Notes under the pieces: generated by a model
What the model saw: only the letters and a program-made list of their open reading frames with translations
Told to the model about the DNA's origin: nothing
Databases searched by the model: none
IMG/VR virus record: IMGVR_UViG_3300002144_000287
Location: 1 to 46,924 of that record
Source of the DNA: a virus
DNA: 46,924 nucleotides
Direction: 5' to 3' (one strand)
Shown here: positions 1 to 7,301 of the stretch, one piece after another
Layout: the number at the start of each line of letters is the position of its first letter
How positions within the stretch are numbered: the stretch's first letter is position 1
Translations under genes and position numbers: made by a program

Positions 1-28
1 GCCACTTAAACAACATATTGAAATTCTA

Positions 29-36
29 ACTAAATA
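29..36 (+). promoter_or_regulatory. T4-type late promoter, ACTAAATA
   Basis: ACTAAATA fits the NNTAAATA form that recurs before gene blocks in this window and resembles the T4 late -10 element TATAAATA. It lies 42 bases before the ATG at 79 and could drive the four small plus-strand genes that follow. No -35 box is evident, as expected for a late promoter. Assignment is by motif and position only. Confidence 0.45.
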
Positions 37-78
37 TTATTATAACAAAAATAATAATACGACATTAGGAGCAGTGTT

Positions 79-357
79 ATGGATTTCTTAAAATTAGTAG
101 GAGATGTCGGTTTTCCTATTGCTGCCGCATGCGCCGCTGGATACTTTGTATTCTTAACCGTTAAGTTTATTCTGCAAGGAGTGAACGGAAGTGTTAACAG
201 TTTAAAAAACATCATTGGTGCGCTAGACAACCGTGTGCAAACAATGAATAACGATTTAGTAAAGATTGATGCATTACTCAGCTATGTAATTGGAGTCCGT
301 CCTAATATAGATAGGTTGGCAGCAAATGAAGGCAAAGAAGATGCGCGGCGGGACTAA
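79..357 (+). CDS. small membrane protein, paralogue of the gene at 753
   Basis: A 92-residue protein of unknown function. Residues 10-33 form one hydrophobic segment (GFPIAAACAAGYFVFL), followed by an amphipathic, probably coiled-coil tail rich in N, D and L and a charged C-terminus. The 115-residue protein at 753 has the same plan: GFPI, a transmembrane segment ending GYFV, then a DRV/LDNDM-type helix, so the two are paralogues. AGGAGC lies just before the ATG. One transmembrane segment plus a cytoplasmic coil would suit a holin-like or membrane-anchoring role, but no family is recognised. Confidence 0.7.
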   Translation: MDFLKLVGDVGFPIAAACAAGYFVFLTVKFILQGVNGSVNSLKNIIGALDNRVQTMNNDLVKIDALLSYVIGVRPNIDRLAANEGKEDARRD

Positions 358-375
358 CTATATATAAGTAATATT

Positions 376-567
376 ATGTTATTTTACGACTACATATGGG
401 ATTTAAGTAGTGCTGGTATTCAGCTTGACAGTGAGTTAGACACCGCAAAACTTAACTGGCAGCCCGGTGATTATTTTGAATTAGTTAATCTACCCAATGG
501 TGGCCAGGCTTTAAGAAGGCTTACTAAATTAGAAAAATTTGTCAATGGGGAAAATGTAAATGTCTAA
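376..567 (+). CDS. hypothetical phage protein, 63 aa
   Basis: A 63-residue soluble protein with no recognised domain. It begins MLFYDYIWDLSSAGIQLD and contains WQPGDYFELV, which suggests a small beta-rich fold. It lies 18 bases after the preceding gene and overlaps the next by 8 bases, so it is part of one transcript of small genes. Function unknown. Confidence 0.6.
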   Translation: MLFYDYIWDLSSAGIQLDSELDTAKLNWQPGDYFELVNLPNGGQALRRLTKLEKFVNGENVNV

Positions 568-748
568 GAATTTTGTATCAAAAGAAGAAGAATATAGAGA
601 ATGGATGGAATTTGAGCCAATTTGGTTTGACAGCGATATGATAACCGCAGTGTTAATTGGTGTCGGCGTTGGGCTATCCATTGGCTTTGTATTGTTCTAT
701 TCATGGGCAGACCCAGTGACTGCCCCACTACGTTACGTTACAGGATAA
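560..748 (+). CDS. small single-pass membrane protein, 62 aa
   Basis: A 62-residue protein with a charged, acidic N-terminus (KEEEYREWMEFEP) and one hydrophobic segment at about residues 28-48 (AVLIGVGVGLSIGFVLFY). The ATG overlaps the end of the preceding gene and follows a GGGGAAAA stretch that may serve as ribosome site. It sits between two paralogous membrane proteins, so the cluster may act at the cell envelope, for example in lysis. That is inference from topology. Confidence 0.6.
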   Translation: MSKNFVSKEEEYREWMEFEPIWFDSDMITAVLIGVGVGLSIGFVLFYSWADPVTAPLRYVTG

Positions 749-752
749 TCAA

Positions 753-1100
753 ATGGGAACTAATGAACTAGCATCAGCAATCAATCAATACGGGTTTCCT
801 ATAATTGCCGCAATGGGACTAGGATACTTTGTATACTATATATGGAACTGGGCTACAAAGGATATCAAACCCGTACTAAGCCAGGCTAGTGCTACACTAA
901 TCGGACTCGTTGATCGTGTGCGCATGTTAGACAATGACATGATTCGATTAAACACCAAGCTATCAATGGTATTAGAATACCGTAACGAAATCGAAGCCTG
1001 CGCCTCTACTAAAGAAAAGCAGGATCTAGATGAATTACTAGCTCAATATAAAAGTTTCAGCCAGGGATTTAACTCCAGTGGTACGAATACTAAGAAATAA
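753..1100 (+). CDS. small membrane protein, paralogue of the gene at 79
   Basis: A 115-residue protein with one hydrophobic segment at about residues 14-34 (YGFPIIAAMGLGYFVYYIW), then a long amphipathic helix and a Ser/Asn/Thr-rich tail ending in lysines. It matches the product of the gene at 79 in order and spacing of motifs but has a longer tail. Its end overlaps the convergent hydrolase gene by 11 bases. The sequence around the overlap, ACTAAG-AAATAAA-CTTAGT at 1089-1107, is a weak inverted repeat. Confidence 0.65.
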   Translation: MGTNELASAINQYGFPIIAAMGLGYFVYYIWNWATKDIKPVLSQASATLIGLVDRVRMLDNDMIRLNTKLSMVLEYRNEIEACASTKEKQDLDELLAQYKSFSQGFNSSGTNTKK

Positions 1101-1704
1101 ACTTAGTAACCTTTGTACTAATGAAGTCAACTACTTCGGAATCGGCAACTATTTCGTAATGGTTGCTGTCGGCGTAATGATATTCAATGTCTTCTCTAAC
1201 AGTCATTGAATACTGCGATACAACTCCATCATTTTTTATAAACGGGTTCATCCAAGGCGTGTCTCCAGTTGTTGACACTACTTGTATCCATGGGATCTCA
1301 ATTTTAATCATTTGACTGTCCAGTATTGGTTTACTGTACGTGCCAACATCATGTAGCAACTGATGGTACGGAAATACCCATTTCATTAAATTTGCATTTG
1401 CTACCCCAGCATAAGGAGTGCTCAGTGTCACAACATTAGATATAATGTTAGGACGAGTACTATATAGATGTGTTGCATATATTCCGCCAAGACTGTGTGC
1501 AACAATCATTGCCTTACCTGTTACCTTATGCAGAGTGCTGTGCATGCTGTTTAAGTTATCGTAAAAGCGATTGTGGCTATCATAGTTTAAATATACCACA
1601 TCAACTGAGTCTAATAGATTAAGTTGAGACAACCCCCTTACAACATAGTTAAAACTTTTATATGTTGCGTTTGCACCGTGAATAAAGATTAGAGTATGTT
1701 TCAT
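1090..1704 (-). CDS. alpha/beta-hydrolase (lipase/esterase-like)
   Basis: A 204-residue alpha/beta-hydrolase. HGAN at residues 9-12 fits the oxyanion-hole region. AHSLGG at 69-74 is the nucleophile elbow with Ser71, Asp159 in NDGVV fits the acid, and His182 in NHYE fits the catalytic histidine, so the triad looks complete. There is no signal peptide, so it is probably cytoplasmic, perhaps at the inner membrane. Its ATG overlaps the stop of the upstream cyclase gene as ATGA, implying coupled translation at the end of the curli-like operon. The substrate is unknown; lipase, esterase and thioesterase are all possible. Confidence 0.8.
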   Translation of the reverse strand: MKHTLIFIHGANATYKSFNYVVRGLSQLNLLDSVDVVYLNYDSHNRFYDNLNSMHSTLHKVTGKAMIVAHSLGGIYATHLYSTRPNIISNVVTLSTPYAGVANANLMKWVFPYHQLLHDVGTYSKPILDSQMIKIEIPWIQVVSTTGDTPWMNPFIKNDGVVSQYSMTVREDIEYHYADSNHYEIVADSEVVDFISTKVTKFIS

Positions 1705-3764
1705 TTAGATGTTGCAATGTACATGCCGTCCCAATTGACTGGCAATGTGCGAGTTTTCATTTCTTTGCACCGGATAATCCATGCATCGTAATAATTATCC
1801 ATTTCGCCGAAGAAACTTCCTTTAAGCTCTCGACAATATTTAATTGCTAGATCAAATTTTTTGATTCGATACAATTCTAACATCTTGTTATGTTGCTGTG
1901 TTTCGGATACATACGTTGAATTTTCCATCCACCATTTATGATTTCCTAACACTGTATAGATGCGTATACCTTCAGTCTTGCCCTTGACCGCAATATAGTC
2001 TAGCTCTAAAATTGCAAATTCGTCATCTACCTGTTGAGCAGTAATCGGACCAATGACAATTCTAACACCATACGGTTTACTTTGGCCCTCAAGCCTGGAA
2101 GCAGTATTGACACCATCCCCAAGACAAGTATAGTCAAAACGCTGATCACTTCCCATGTTGCCGACCACAACGGTATCTGTATTAATTCCCAAGCCCATAC
2201 CAAAGGCCGGGATACCCTCTTTAGTAATTTCTTCATTAAATTTATCCAAATCTTTTAACATATTGAGTCCCGTTTCCACTGCATGTTTGGCGTGCAGTTC
2301 GTCATTGATAGGAGCATTCCAAAAAGCCATTTGTGCATCGCCGATATACTTGTCTAAGGTTCCGTTATTGTCAATGATACGTTTAGTCATTGCAGTCATG
2401 TACCTATTCATTATTTTAGTAAGTCCTTGCACATCCTTTCCGTAATGCTCAGAGATAGTAGTAAAACCTCGAACATCGGTGAACATAATACTTAACTCTC
2501 TTGATTCGCCGCCCAACTGTAATAGTTCTGGATTCTTTTGTAATTTTTCTACTAGTGCAGGACTTAGGTATGTACCAAATTGTTTTTTAATTTGTTGTTT
2601 TTGTAAAAACTCATTTATAAACTTCAAGGTGTAACTGTGCAATGCAACTAGTCCCAAACAAATGCTAATAGTAAATCCGTCTATTAGGTATAATAATTCG
2701 TGATACGATTGCTGACTACCGTACAATACTCCCGAAATAACCAATGCTGTAAACCCAATACCAACATACACCCAGCGAGATAACAGAACGATTAAAATGC
2801 CAAGACCTGCAAGTAAATACAACTCAGCGCCGCTTGCCCATGCCGGGCGTTGGATATTAACTTGGTTAACCATAGTTCCGATAGCCGCTGCTTGTAAGTC
2901 TTGTGTGTATACTCCGCCGACTGCTGTAGCAACAGGATTAGACAATCCGCTTGCACTTACTCCGACAATAACAATGCCATTGTTAAACGAATCCGGCAAC
3001 TTAGTAAAACTATACGATGAAGCAGTTTGACTCCAATCGATCCACACACGCCCGAGAGCATCTGTATTAATAATAGGTCCTTGGCTTACACGAACTTTTT
3101 CAACTCCTAGCTCACTTAGTTTGACTTGAAAGTTGACTGCACCACTAATAATACGTAATGTTTCTAACGGGATGCTAGGGTACAATGCATCGCCCACCCC
3201 AACAAATATTGGCATGCGTCTAGTTACGCCGTCAATCTCCGGGAAGGTGTTAGTAATACCGCTTCCGAGACTCTGTTGCTCAATTACAGGAACGTTAGCT
3301 AGTATATTGTTAAATGTTATTAGTCTATCTATATATTGGCTGTTAATAACTGCACTACTTGGCTTCCTTGATGTATTAACTACATCGTTATCGGTTGCTA
3401 CATTAGGCAAAATGATTGGCATTGTAGTTAATGCCTTAGCAAGAACTTTATCTTTTTTAAATCTGTCTGGCTCTGACATAAGCACGTTAAAGATAACAAT
3501 ACCAGCGTCACGACTGTAGAGTTCTTTAATCAACTTTGCATACACATCGCGACTAAACGGCCATTGCCCATTTTCTGCGATAGTTAAATCGTCGATATTA
3601 ACAACATGGATATTATTGTTAGTAGCGGGCTTTGATACAATTAACGAATCGAAATAGTTAAGTCTAACTGACTCTGCAAATCTGTAATTTTGGGTTATAC
3701 CGTATAATAACGCGGCCAGTGTAATTAACGCCCAGAGGGGGCTTAGGAATAGTTTTTTCAGCAT
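1701..3764 (-). CDS. CHASE2-domain membrane adenylate cyclase
   Basis: A 687-residue class III nucleotidyl cyclase. The order is a membrane anchor at residues 7-27, a periplasmic CHASE2 sensor domain at about 40-300, three membrane segments at about 313-330, 333-350 and 358-380, and a cyclase domain at about 420-600. Metal-binding aspartates are Asp430 (FTDVRGFT) and Asp476 (DKYIGD). Lys472 and Asp544 (RFDY) match the adenine-selecting pair of adenylate cyclases, and Asn553 and Arg557 (GVNTASRLE) match the transition-state residues. It should therefore make cAMP from ATP. About 80 residues after the cyclase domain have no recognised fold. It shares an operon with curlin and FecR genes, so CHASE2 may sense envelope state. 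Confidence 0.9.
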   Translation of the reverse strand: MLKKLFLSPLWALITLAALLYGITQNYRFAESVRLNYFDSLIVSKPATNNNIHVVNIDDLTIAENGQWPFSRDVYAKLIKELYSRDAGIVIFNVLMSEPDRFKKDKVLAKALTTMPIILPNVATDNDVVNTSRKPSSAVINSQYIDRLITFNNILANVPVIEQQSLGSGITNTFPEIDGVTRRMPIFVGVGDALYPSIPLETLRIISGAVNFQVKLSELGVEKVRVSQGPIINTDALGRVWIDWSQTASSYSFTKLPDSFNNGIVIVGVSASGLSNPVATAVGGVYTQDLQAAAIGTMVNQVNIQRPAWASGAELYLLAGLGILIVLLSRWVYVGIGFTALVISGVLYGSQQSYHELLYLIDGFTISICLGLVALHSYTLKFINEFLQKQQIKKQFGTYLSPALVEKLQKNPELLQLGGESRELSIMFTDVRGFTTISEHYGKDVQGLTKIMNRYMTAMTKRIIDNNGTLDKYIGDAQMAFWNAPINDELHAKHAVETGLNMLKDLDKFNEEITKEGIPAFGMGLGINTDTVVVGNMGSDQRFDYTCLGDGVNTASRLEGQSKPYGVRIVIGPITAQQVDDEFAILELDYIAVKGKTEGIRIYTVLGNHKWWMENSTYVSETQQHNKMLELYRIKKFDLAIKYCRELKGSFFGEMDNYYDAWIIRCKEMKTRTLPVNWDGMYIATSK

Positions 3765-3770
3765 AGTAGG

Positions 3771-4178
3771 TTACCTACTATGAGCTACGCTTAAGTCGCC
3801 GGGCTGTATTTCATATTGCTGTTTTTTTATCTCTGGCGTGTTAGCACCTATTGGTTCCATATACGAACCTGATGCAGTTATACAATACACGCCTGCTTCG
3901 ATTTCACTAACAATAGTCCACGAAAATTTAGTCTTGTTTACAAACATTAACGTAGGAACTGGGACTCCCGGCCATTCTGCTTTGTCACCAACTGCGGCAA
4001 CACCTACCATTGATGCAACTGCTTCTTCGTTGTTGTCAGCTAAAAATGAACCTATTGCTTCATCATTTCCGCACATAATTGCCATCGGAAGTTGTATTAC
4101 TTTTGGCTGTTTAGCTTCTTGTGCTGTACTCACCGTTACTAACAACAATGCTGATAACCCTATTAATAAACTACGCAT
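3771..4178 (-). CDS. small exported protein, unknown function
   Basis: A 135-residue protein with a clear signal peptide (MRSLLIGLSALLLVTVSTAQ), probably cleaved near residue 20. The mature part has two cysteines (in MCGND and VYCITA) that could form a disulphide, and mixed beta-type sequence. It lies between a curlin gene and the cyclase gene, with only 6 bases to the next ATG. By position it could replace an accessory factor such as CsgE or CsgC, but no sequence match to either is visible. Confidence 0.7.
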   Translation of the reverse strand: MRSLLIGLSALLLVTVSTAQEAKQPKVIQLPMAIMCGNDEAIGSFLADNNEEAVASMVGVAAVGDKAEWPGVPVPTLMFVNKTKFSWTIVSEIEAGVYCITASGSYMEPIGANTPEIKKQQYEIQPGDLSVAHSR

Positions 4179-4202
4179 ATTATCTCCAATATTACTATAA
4201 AA

Positions 4203-4210
4203 TATTTAGC
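4203..4210 (-). promoter_or_regulatory. late promoter-like GCTAAATA inside the curli-like operon
   Basis: On the minus strand this reads GCTAAATA, identical to the motif at 6853-6860 before the first gene of the operon. It lies in the 35-base gap between the distal curlin gene and the exported-protein gene. It could give a second late start for the exported protein, cyclase and hydrolase. Confidence 0.35.
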
Positions 4211-4213
4211 AAA

Positions 4214-5002
4214 TTATTGCTGATCTACTAGAATCGAACACCCGGATGGATTCATACATTCTTGAGTTATTGCTGTTTCGGTACCGTATGCTGTACCATT
4301 AGACTGTATAAGTGTAAAATCAGTAGGTCCTACACTATTTGGGCTAATTGCAATGTTGGCACTGCTGGATTGGTTTCCAGACTGGTGTATACCAATGGTG
4401 TTCATATCGGACTCTACCAGCACCTCAGCAGTGTGTTGCCCGTCACCGGTTTGTGTTGTTTCAACAATGTTGGATGAGCTACTATTGTTGATTATAACTT
4501 TGGCAGTCTTATCGCCTGTGCCATCTTGTGTCCCAACTATTACGTTACTTTGGCCATTGATAATTTTGGCAGTATAGGAATTTCCCGCTGTGGAATCACT
4601 ATTATTTTGCTGGTTAAGGATTACGGCGTTACCGTCACCAGTGACGTATACCGTTGCACTATGGTTACCTAAGCTGTCGGCATCATCTGTAGCATTTTTT
4701 GTATCTTTTTCTTGTGAGATAGCTACTTGGTTGTTGTTGCCGGCAACAGTAAGACCCACTTGGTTGTTGCCTGTTGAGGAGGTTCCCTGTGATATACCGA
4801 TACTGTTATTATTACCTAGTACATTAGCAGGGGATGTTCCGTATACTGTTCCTGCAATGTTGTTGCCTTGACCAGTCTGCTGAATTTGTATAACTGTATT
4901 ACTACCTATTTGCTCAATGTACAAGCTATTGCCATTGGCGTATACGCTATTTGCAAATAGCAAATAGAAACTAATTGCTTTGAATGATAGTGATTTGAAC
5001 AT
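4214..5002 (-). CDS. curlin-repeat amyloid protein (CsgA/CsgB-like)
   Basis: A 262-residue secreted protein. A signal peptide ends near residue 22 (NSVYANG) and is followed by YIEQIGSNTVIQIQQTG, a curlin-type strand-turn unit. Imperfect repeats rich in Q, N, G, S and T run through the protein, such as GNNNSIGISQ, GNNNQVAISQ and GNAVILNQQN, fitting a beta-helical curlin fold. The C-terminus has two cysteines (ECMNPSGC), unusual for curlins. It shares the YIEQIG start of repeats with the product of the first gene in the operon. Export would be through the CsgG-like pore encoded at 10056. CsgA versus CsgB role cannot be decided. Confidence 0.8.
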   Translation of the reverse strand: MFKSLSFKAISFYLLFANSVYANGNSLYIEQIGSNTVIQIQQTGQGNNIAGTVYGTSPANVLGNNNSIGISQGTSSTGNNQVGLTVAGNNNQVAISQEKDTKNATDDADSLGNHSATVYVTGDGNAVILNQQNNSDSTAGNSYTAKIINGQSNVIVGTQDGTGDKTAKVIINNSSSSNIVETTQTGDGQHTAEVLVESDMNTIGIHQSGNQSSSANIAISPNSVGPTDFTLIQSNGTAYGTETAITQECMNPSGCSILVDQQ

Positions 5003-6080
5003 TACTACCCCCAGAGTTTAATTGTATGTCGTTTATTATACTGTCCTGGCTAGTAATAACTCTGCCATTGGTATCTAACCCTACTCTTATTTCAGCTAAA
5101 TGCGAAGCACTTTCCCGACGAAGAAAAATATTAACCTCGTCAACTAACGGCACAGTTTCTGGGCTGTTCTTTATGTTTGGCAAAATTGCATTGTACGCAT
5201 CTTGCATATTACCTAGTTGCTCGATACTTAATGATAACTGCCTGGCCAGTACATCTAATATATTTTCAAGGAAGTTTTGGTCTAATAGATTAAGGTCGAG
5301 TTCATTTGTTGCAAAAAGTTGTTCGTCTAATTCATTGACTGATAATTCTTGATAGGCTAACAAGTCTTCGTCTAGTGCCCCACGGCGATCATACTCGTCT
5401 TGTTGCTCTTGTACTCGTTGTGGCGGCGATATAATTAACATATTGTTAATATTAGCTGGATCGATGTCTAATATAATAGGACTAGATGGCGGCATACTAG
5501 ATGTTACAGTAACGGTAGCTTGATATGCCTGATTTAGTATAACAAAGCCAGTGTCGGTCTCAACTTTAATTTCGCCTACCCAACAGTCTGCGTCGGACTT
5601 AGCAGTTGGTGGACAACTTGGTAATAGAATGAATAAACTCTTACCTGTTTCATCGACGGTCATAGTAAAATCCGTGCCGCGCACAGTAACTGTAGCAGAC
5701 GGTGTTTTTAATTTAACATTCTCTCGATTATTTTTTGCAATTGCTCCACTAGCATATCTGACTGTACCCAATGCAACGTTTAACGCTAGTTTACCTGTAT
5801 CTTGTACAGGGTCGTATACAAAATCATCAATTATAAGGCTACTGTTCTCAGTAATCTGAACCCTGGTATCATCAATGAAAGTTAGTCCAATTTTTCCCTT
5901 GTAAGTTTTTACAAGGTCGTCCATCTGGATACCAGTTCCTTTTTTGGTATCTATATTAGATTTTTCTCGTTTAATTTCGCCTGGCGCAGTTTGTTCGCTT
6001 ACAGTTCCAATCGGATCAGCCAGCACTGACGTTAGGCATATAGCGATCCCGGATACCAGGAATACTAAATGCCTAATCAT
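4971..6080 (-). CDS. exported FecR-domain protein of the curli-like operon
   Basis: A 369-residue protein with a signal peptide (residues 1-21, ending SVLAD) and a FecR domain at about 45-190. RGTDF at 134-138 is the typical FecR core motif. A Pro-rich linker and an acidic, Leu-rich helical part at about 220-320 follow. The last 19 residues (SGGSNVQITIIQSN at the end) look like a single curlin strand. FecR domains are usually periplasmic, where they sense or bind ligands. It sits between two curlin genes, overlapping the downstream one by 32 bases. It may anchor or nucleate the fibre, or signal to the CHASE2 cyclase; both are inference. Confidence 0.8.
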   Translation of the reverse strand: MIRHLVFLVSGIAICLTSVLADPIGTVSEQTAPGEIKREKSNIDTKKGTGIQMDDLVKTYKGKIGLTFIDDTRVQITENSSLIIDDFVYDPVQDTGKLALNVALGTVRYASGAIAKNNRENVKLKTPSATVTVRGTDFTMTVDETGKSLFILLPSCPPTAKSDADCWVGEIKVETDTGFVILNQAYQATVTVTSSMPPSSPIILDIDPANINNMLIISPPQRVQEQQDEYDRRGALDEDLLAYQELSVNELDEQLFATNELDLNLLDQNFLENILDVLARQLSLSIEQLGNMQDAYNAILPNIKNSPETVPLVDEVNIFLRRESASHLAEIRVGLDTNGRVITSQDSIINDIQLNSGGSNVQITIIQSN

Positions 6081-6082
6081 GA

Positions 6083-6778
6083 TTAGTCGCCTTGTGTGAT
6101 ATTAACAGTAATACTGTCGCCGGCTGTTTGGATGTTGGCTAATTGGTCATTGGCTCCACTTTGATCAATTTCAATTGACCCCATTGAGCCTACATGTGTT
6201 AATGTAATTGAATGACCCGCAACTCCAGCTACCCCGGTCTGTGTACTAGATACAACGTTTGAATCGCCGGTTACTGTTGTGGTATTGGTTGCATTTGTAC
6301 TGTCAACCCCTATATCAATCCTGTTGCTATCTCCGGTTACTACTACCGTTTGTACCGTATCGTTTACAGCGATGCCGTCCGTACACCCACCTAGTGCATC
6401 TACTGTTTTACAAACATTTAGTTCATTGCTGTCGCCAGTGGTTGTTGCTGTAGTAGTTGTTCCAGTTGCGCCATCTATATTAATTGTTGTGGTGTTACTA
6501 GATCCTACGTCACTAGTAGTAACTGTACTGGACCCACCGTCTATATTTAACGTCGACGTATTTGAGCTACCAGACTGCGTTATGTCTACGGTGTTTGCAC
6601 TGCCGTTGATATATGCACTCTCAGTAGATGAGCCAACAGTATTCCCTGTGCCCGAGTCCTGGGTTACAGTAATAGTTGCGGTGTCGCCAATCTGCTCAAT
6701 ATACACATCACTAGCATAAGCAAGGGATGATATAAGTGCAACAACGATAGCAAACGAAAGTATATTCCATTTACGCAT
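6083..6778 (-). CDS. curlin-repeat protein, first gene of the curli-like operon
   Basis: A 231-residue secreted protein with a signal peptide ending at about residue 22 (SSLAYAS). The mature N-terminus DVYIEQIGDTATITVTQ is a curlin-like unit, followed by degenerate repeats dominated by T, S, G, D, N and V (SGSSNTSTLNIDG, VGSSNTTTINIDG, VTGDSN). Two cysteines occur near residues 123-131. The Q/N pattern is weaker than in the second curlin, so it may be a minor or nucleating subunit. AAGGAG precedes the ATG, and a late-type promoter lies 75 bases upstream. Confidence 0.75.
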   Translation of the reverse strand: MRKWNILSFAIVVALISSLAYASDVYIEQIGDTATITVTQDSGTGNTVGSSTESAYINGSANTVDITQSGSSNTSTLNIDGGSSTVTTSDVGSSNTTTINIDGATGTTTTATTTGDSNELNVCKTVDALGGCTDGIAVNDTVQTVVVTGDSNRIDIGVDSTNATNTTTVTGDSNVVSSTQTGVAGVAGHSITLTHVGSMGSIEIDQSGANDQLANIQTAGDSITVNITQGD

Positions 6779-6852
6779 TCTAACATACTCCTTAAGACCG
6801 GTTTATTATTATTATTATTTGGTCCTATATTTTATAGTACCCGGCATTCAAG

Positions 6853-6860
6853 TATTTAGC
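6853..6860 (-). promoter_or_regulatory. late promoter-like GCTAAATA for the curlin-FecR-cyclase operon
   Basis: The minus strand reads GCTAAATA, of the NNTAAATA late type. A start about 6 bases downstream would give a leader of roughly 70 bases carrying the AAGGAG ribosome site before the ATG at 6778. The same octamer recurs at 4203-4210. Confidence 0.45.
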
Positions 6861-6867
6861 CCAGTAT

Positions 6868-6885
6868 GTGTAAAAAAATTTACAC
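6868..6885. promoter_or_regulatory. palindrome between divergent promoters, possible operator
   Basis: GTGTAAA-AAAA-TTTACAC is a perfect 7-base inverted repeat with a 4-base centre. It lies midway between the leftward promoter of the curli-like operon (6853) and the rightward one of the Fis-like gene (6899). Its A-tract would narrow the minor groove, which Fis-type dimers favour, but the flanking G/C spacing does not match the Fis core. It could be an operator or cruciform. Confidence 0.4.
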
Positions 6886-6898
6886 CTATACCCACTAA

Positions 6899-6906
6899 GT
6901 TAAATA
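6899..6906 (+). promoter_or_regulatory. late promoter-like GTTAAATA placed for a leaderless start
   Basis: GTTAAATA is followed by ATAGC and then the ATG at 6912. A T4-type late start 5-7 bases after the motif would fall on or next to the ATG, giving a leaderless mRNA. The same TAAATA-RTAGY-ATG layout occurs at 16466, 19021 (minus) and, with TAAGTA, at 30050 (minus). Confidence 0.45.
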
Positions 6907-6911
6907 ATAGC

Positions 6912-7151
6912 ATGACATTACATCTCCAGCGTGGCGTTACGCTCGACGAATCAGACGCATTACAAAGCATGTGTACTGACCACTTTGCTAACTTTTCCGT
7001 CGATTTAAACGGAAAACTAAGCGATATCGAGTGCTCTCTGCTTAAGCAAGCAATGCACGAAAATGATAATAACCAAACTCGTGCCGCTAAATCTTTAGGC
7101 ATAAAGCGAGAAACGCTGATACACAAACTTAAAAAATACAATATTATCTAG
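6912..7151 (+). CDS. Fis-family DNA-binding protein
   Basis: A 79-residue protein whose C-terminal half matches the Fis/HTH_8 domain: LSDIECSLLKQAMHEND then NNQTRAAKSLGIKRETL and HKLKKYNII. E. coli Fis ends GNQTRAALMMGINRGTL...KKYGMN, a close match including the recognition helix. The N-terminal half fits the Fis dimerisation region in length. The start at 6912 was chosen over an upstream ATG at 6819 because it gives Fis-like length and matches the composite TTAAATA-ATAGC-ATG start element. It is divergent to the curlin operon and may regulate it or act as a DNA-bending factor. Confidence 0.8.
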   Translation: MTLHLQRGVTLDESDALQSMCTDHFANFSVDLNGKLSDIECSLLKQAMHENDNNQTRAAKSLGIKRETLIHKLKKYNII

Positions 7152-7224
7152 TTTGGTGTAGCTGGCTCTGCAATCTTCCCAGATACTCTCTACCTTATTT
7201 ATTAAATGAATGCAAGCGCAATCT

Positions 7225-7241
7225 CTGCATACTAAATGCAG
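7225..7241. promoter_or_regulatory. inverted repeat directly before the -35 box
   Basis: CTGCAT-ACTAA-ATGCAG is a perfect 6-base inverted repeat ending one base before the TTGACA box at 7242. Its position suits an activator or repressor site, or a hairpin ending transcription from the Fis-like gene, although no T-run follows. Confidence 0.35.
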
Positions 7242-7270
7242 TTGACATTTTTTGCAAGATATGCTACACT
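7242..7270 (+). promoter_or_regulatory. strong sigma70 promoter, TTGACA-17-TACACT
   Basis: TTGACA at 7242-7247 and TACACT at 7265-7270 are separated by exactly 17 bases. A start near 7277 leaves a short leader with AGGAGAAG before the ATG at 7302. It would be an early promoter read by the host polymerase for the exonuclease-guaC-groES run. Confidence 0.8.
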
Positions 7271-7301
7271 ATATTATAGTAAAGAATATCAGGAGAAGTT
7301 T

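Noticed and set aside
1089-1107. ACTAAG-7-CTTAGT as a bidirectional terminator between convergent genes
   Set aside because: Stem is short and AT-rich and lies within both coding ends; no T-run on either side.
3771-4178. Small exported protein as CsgE
   Set aside because: Size and signal peptide would fit, and it lies in the curli-like operon, but none of the CsgE sequence features is visible. Kept as unknown.
6868-6885. Palindrome as a CRP-cAMP site
   Set aside because: It begins TGTGT and ends in ACAC, but the half-sites are 9 bases apart rather than 6 and lack the TGTGA/TCACA form.
7236-7301. Upstream start for the exonuclease
   Set aside because: This ATG lies before the -35 box of the promoter and adds a stretch not found in the family; 7302 has the ribosome site.
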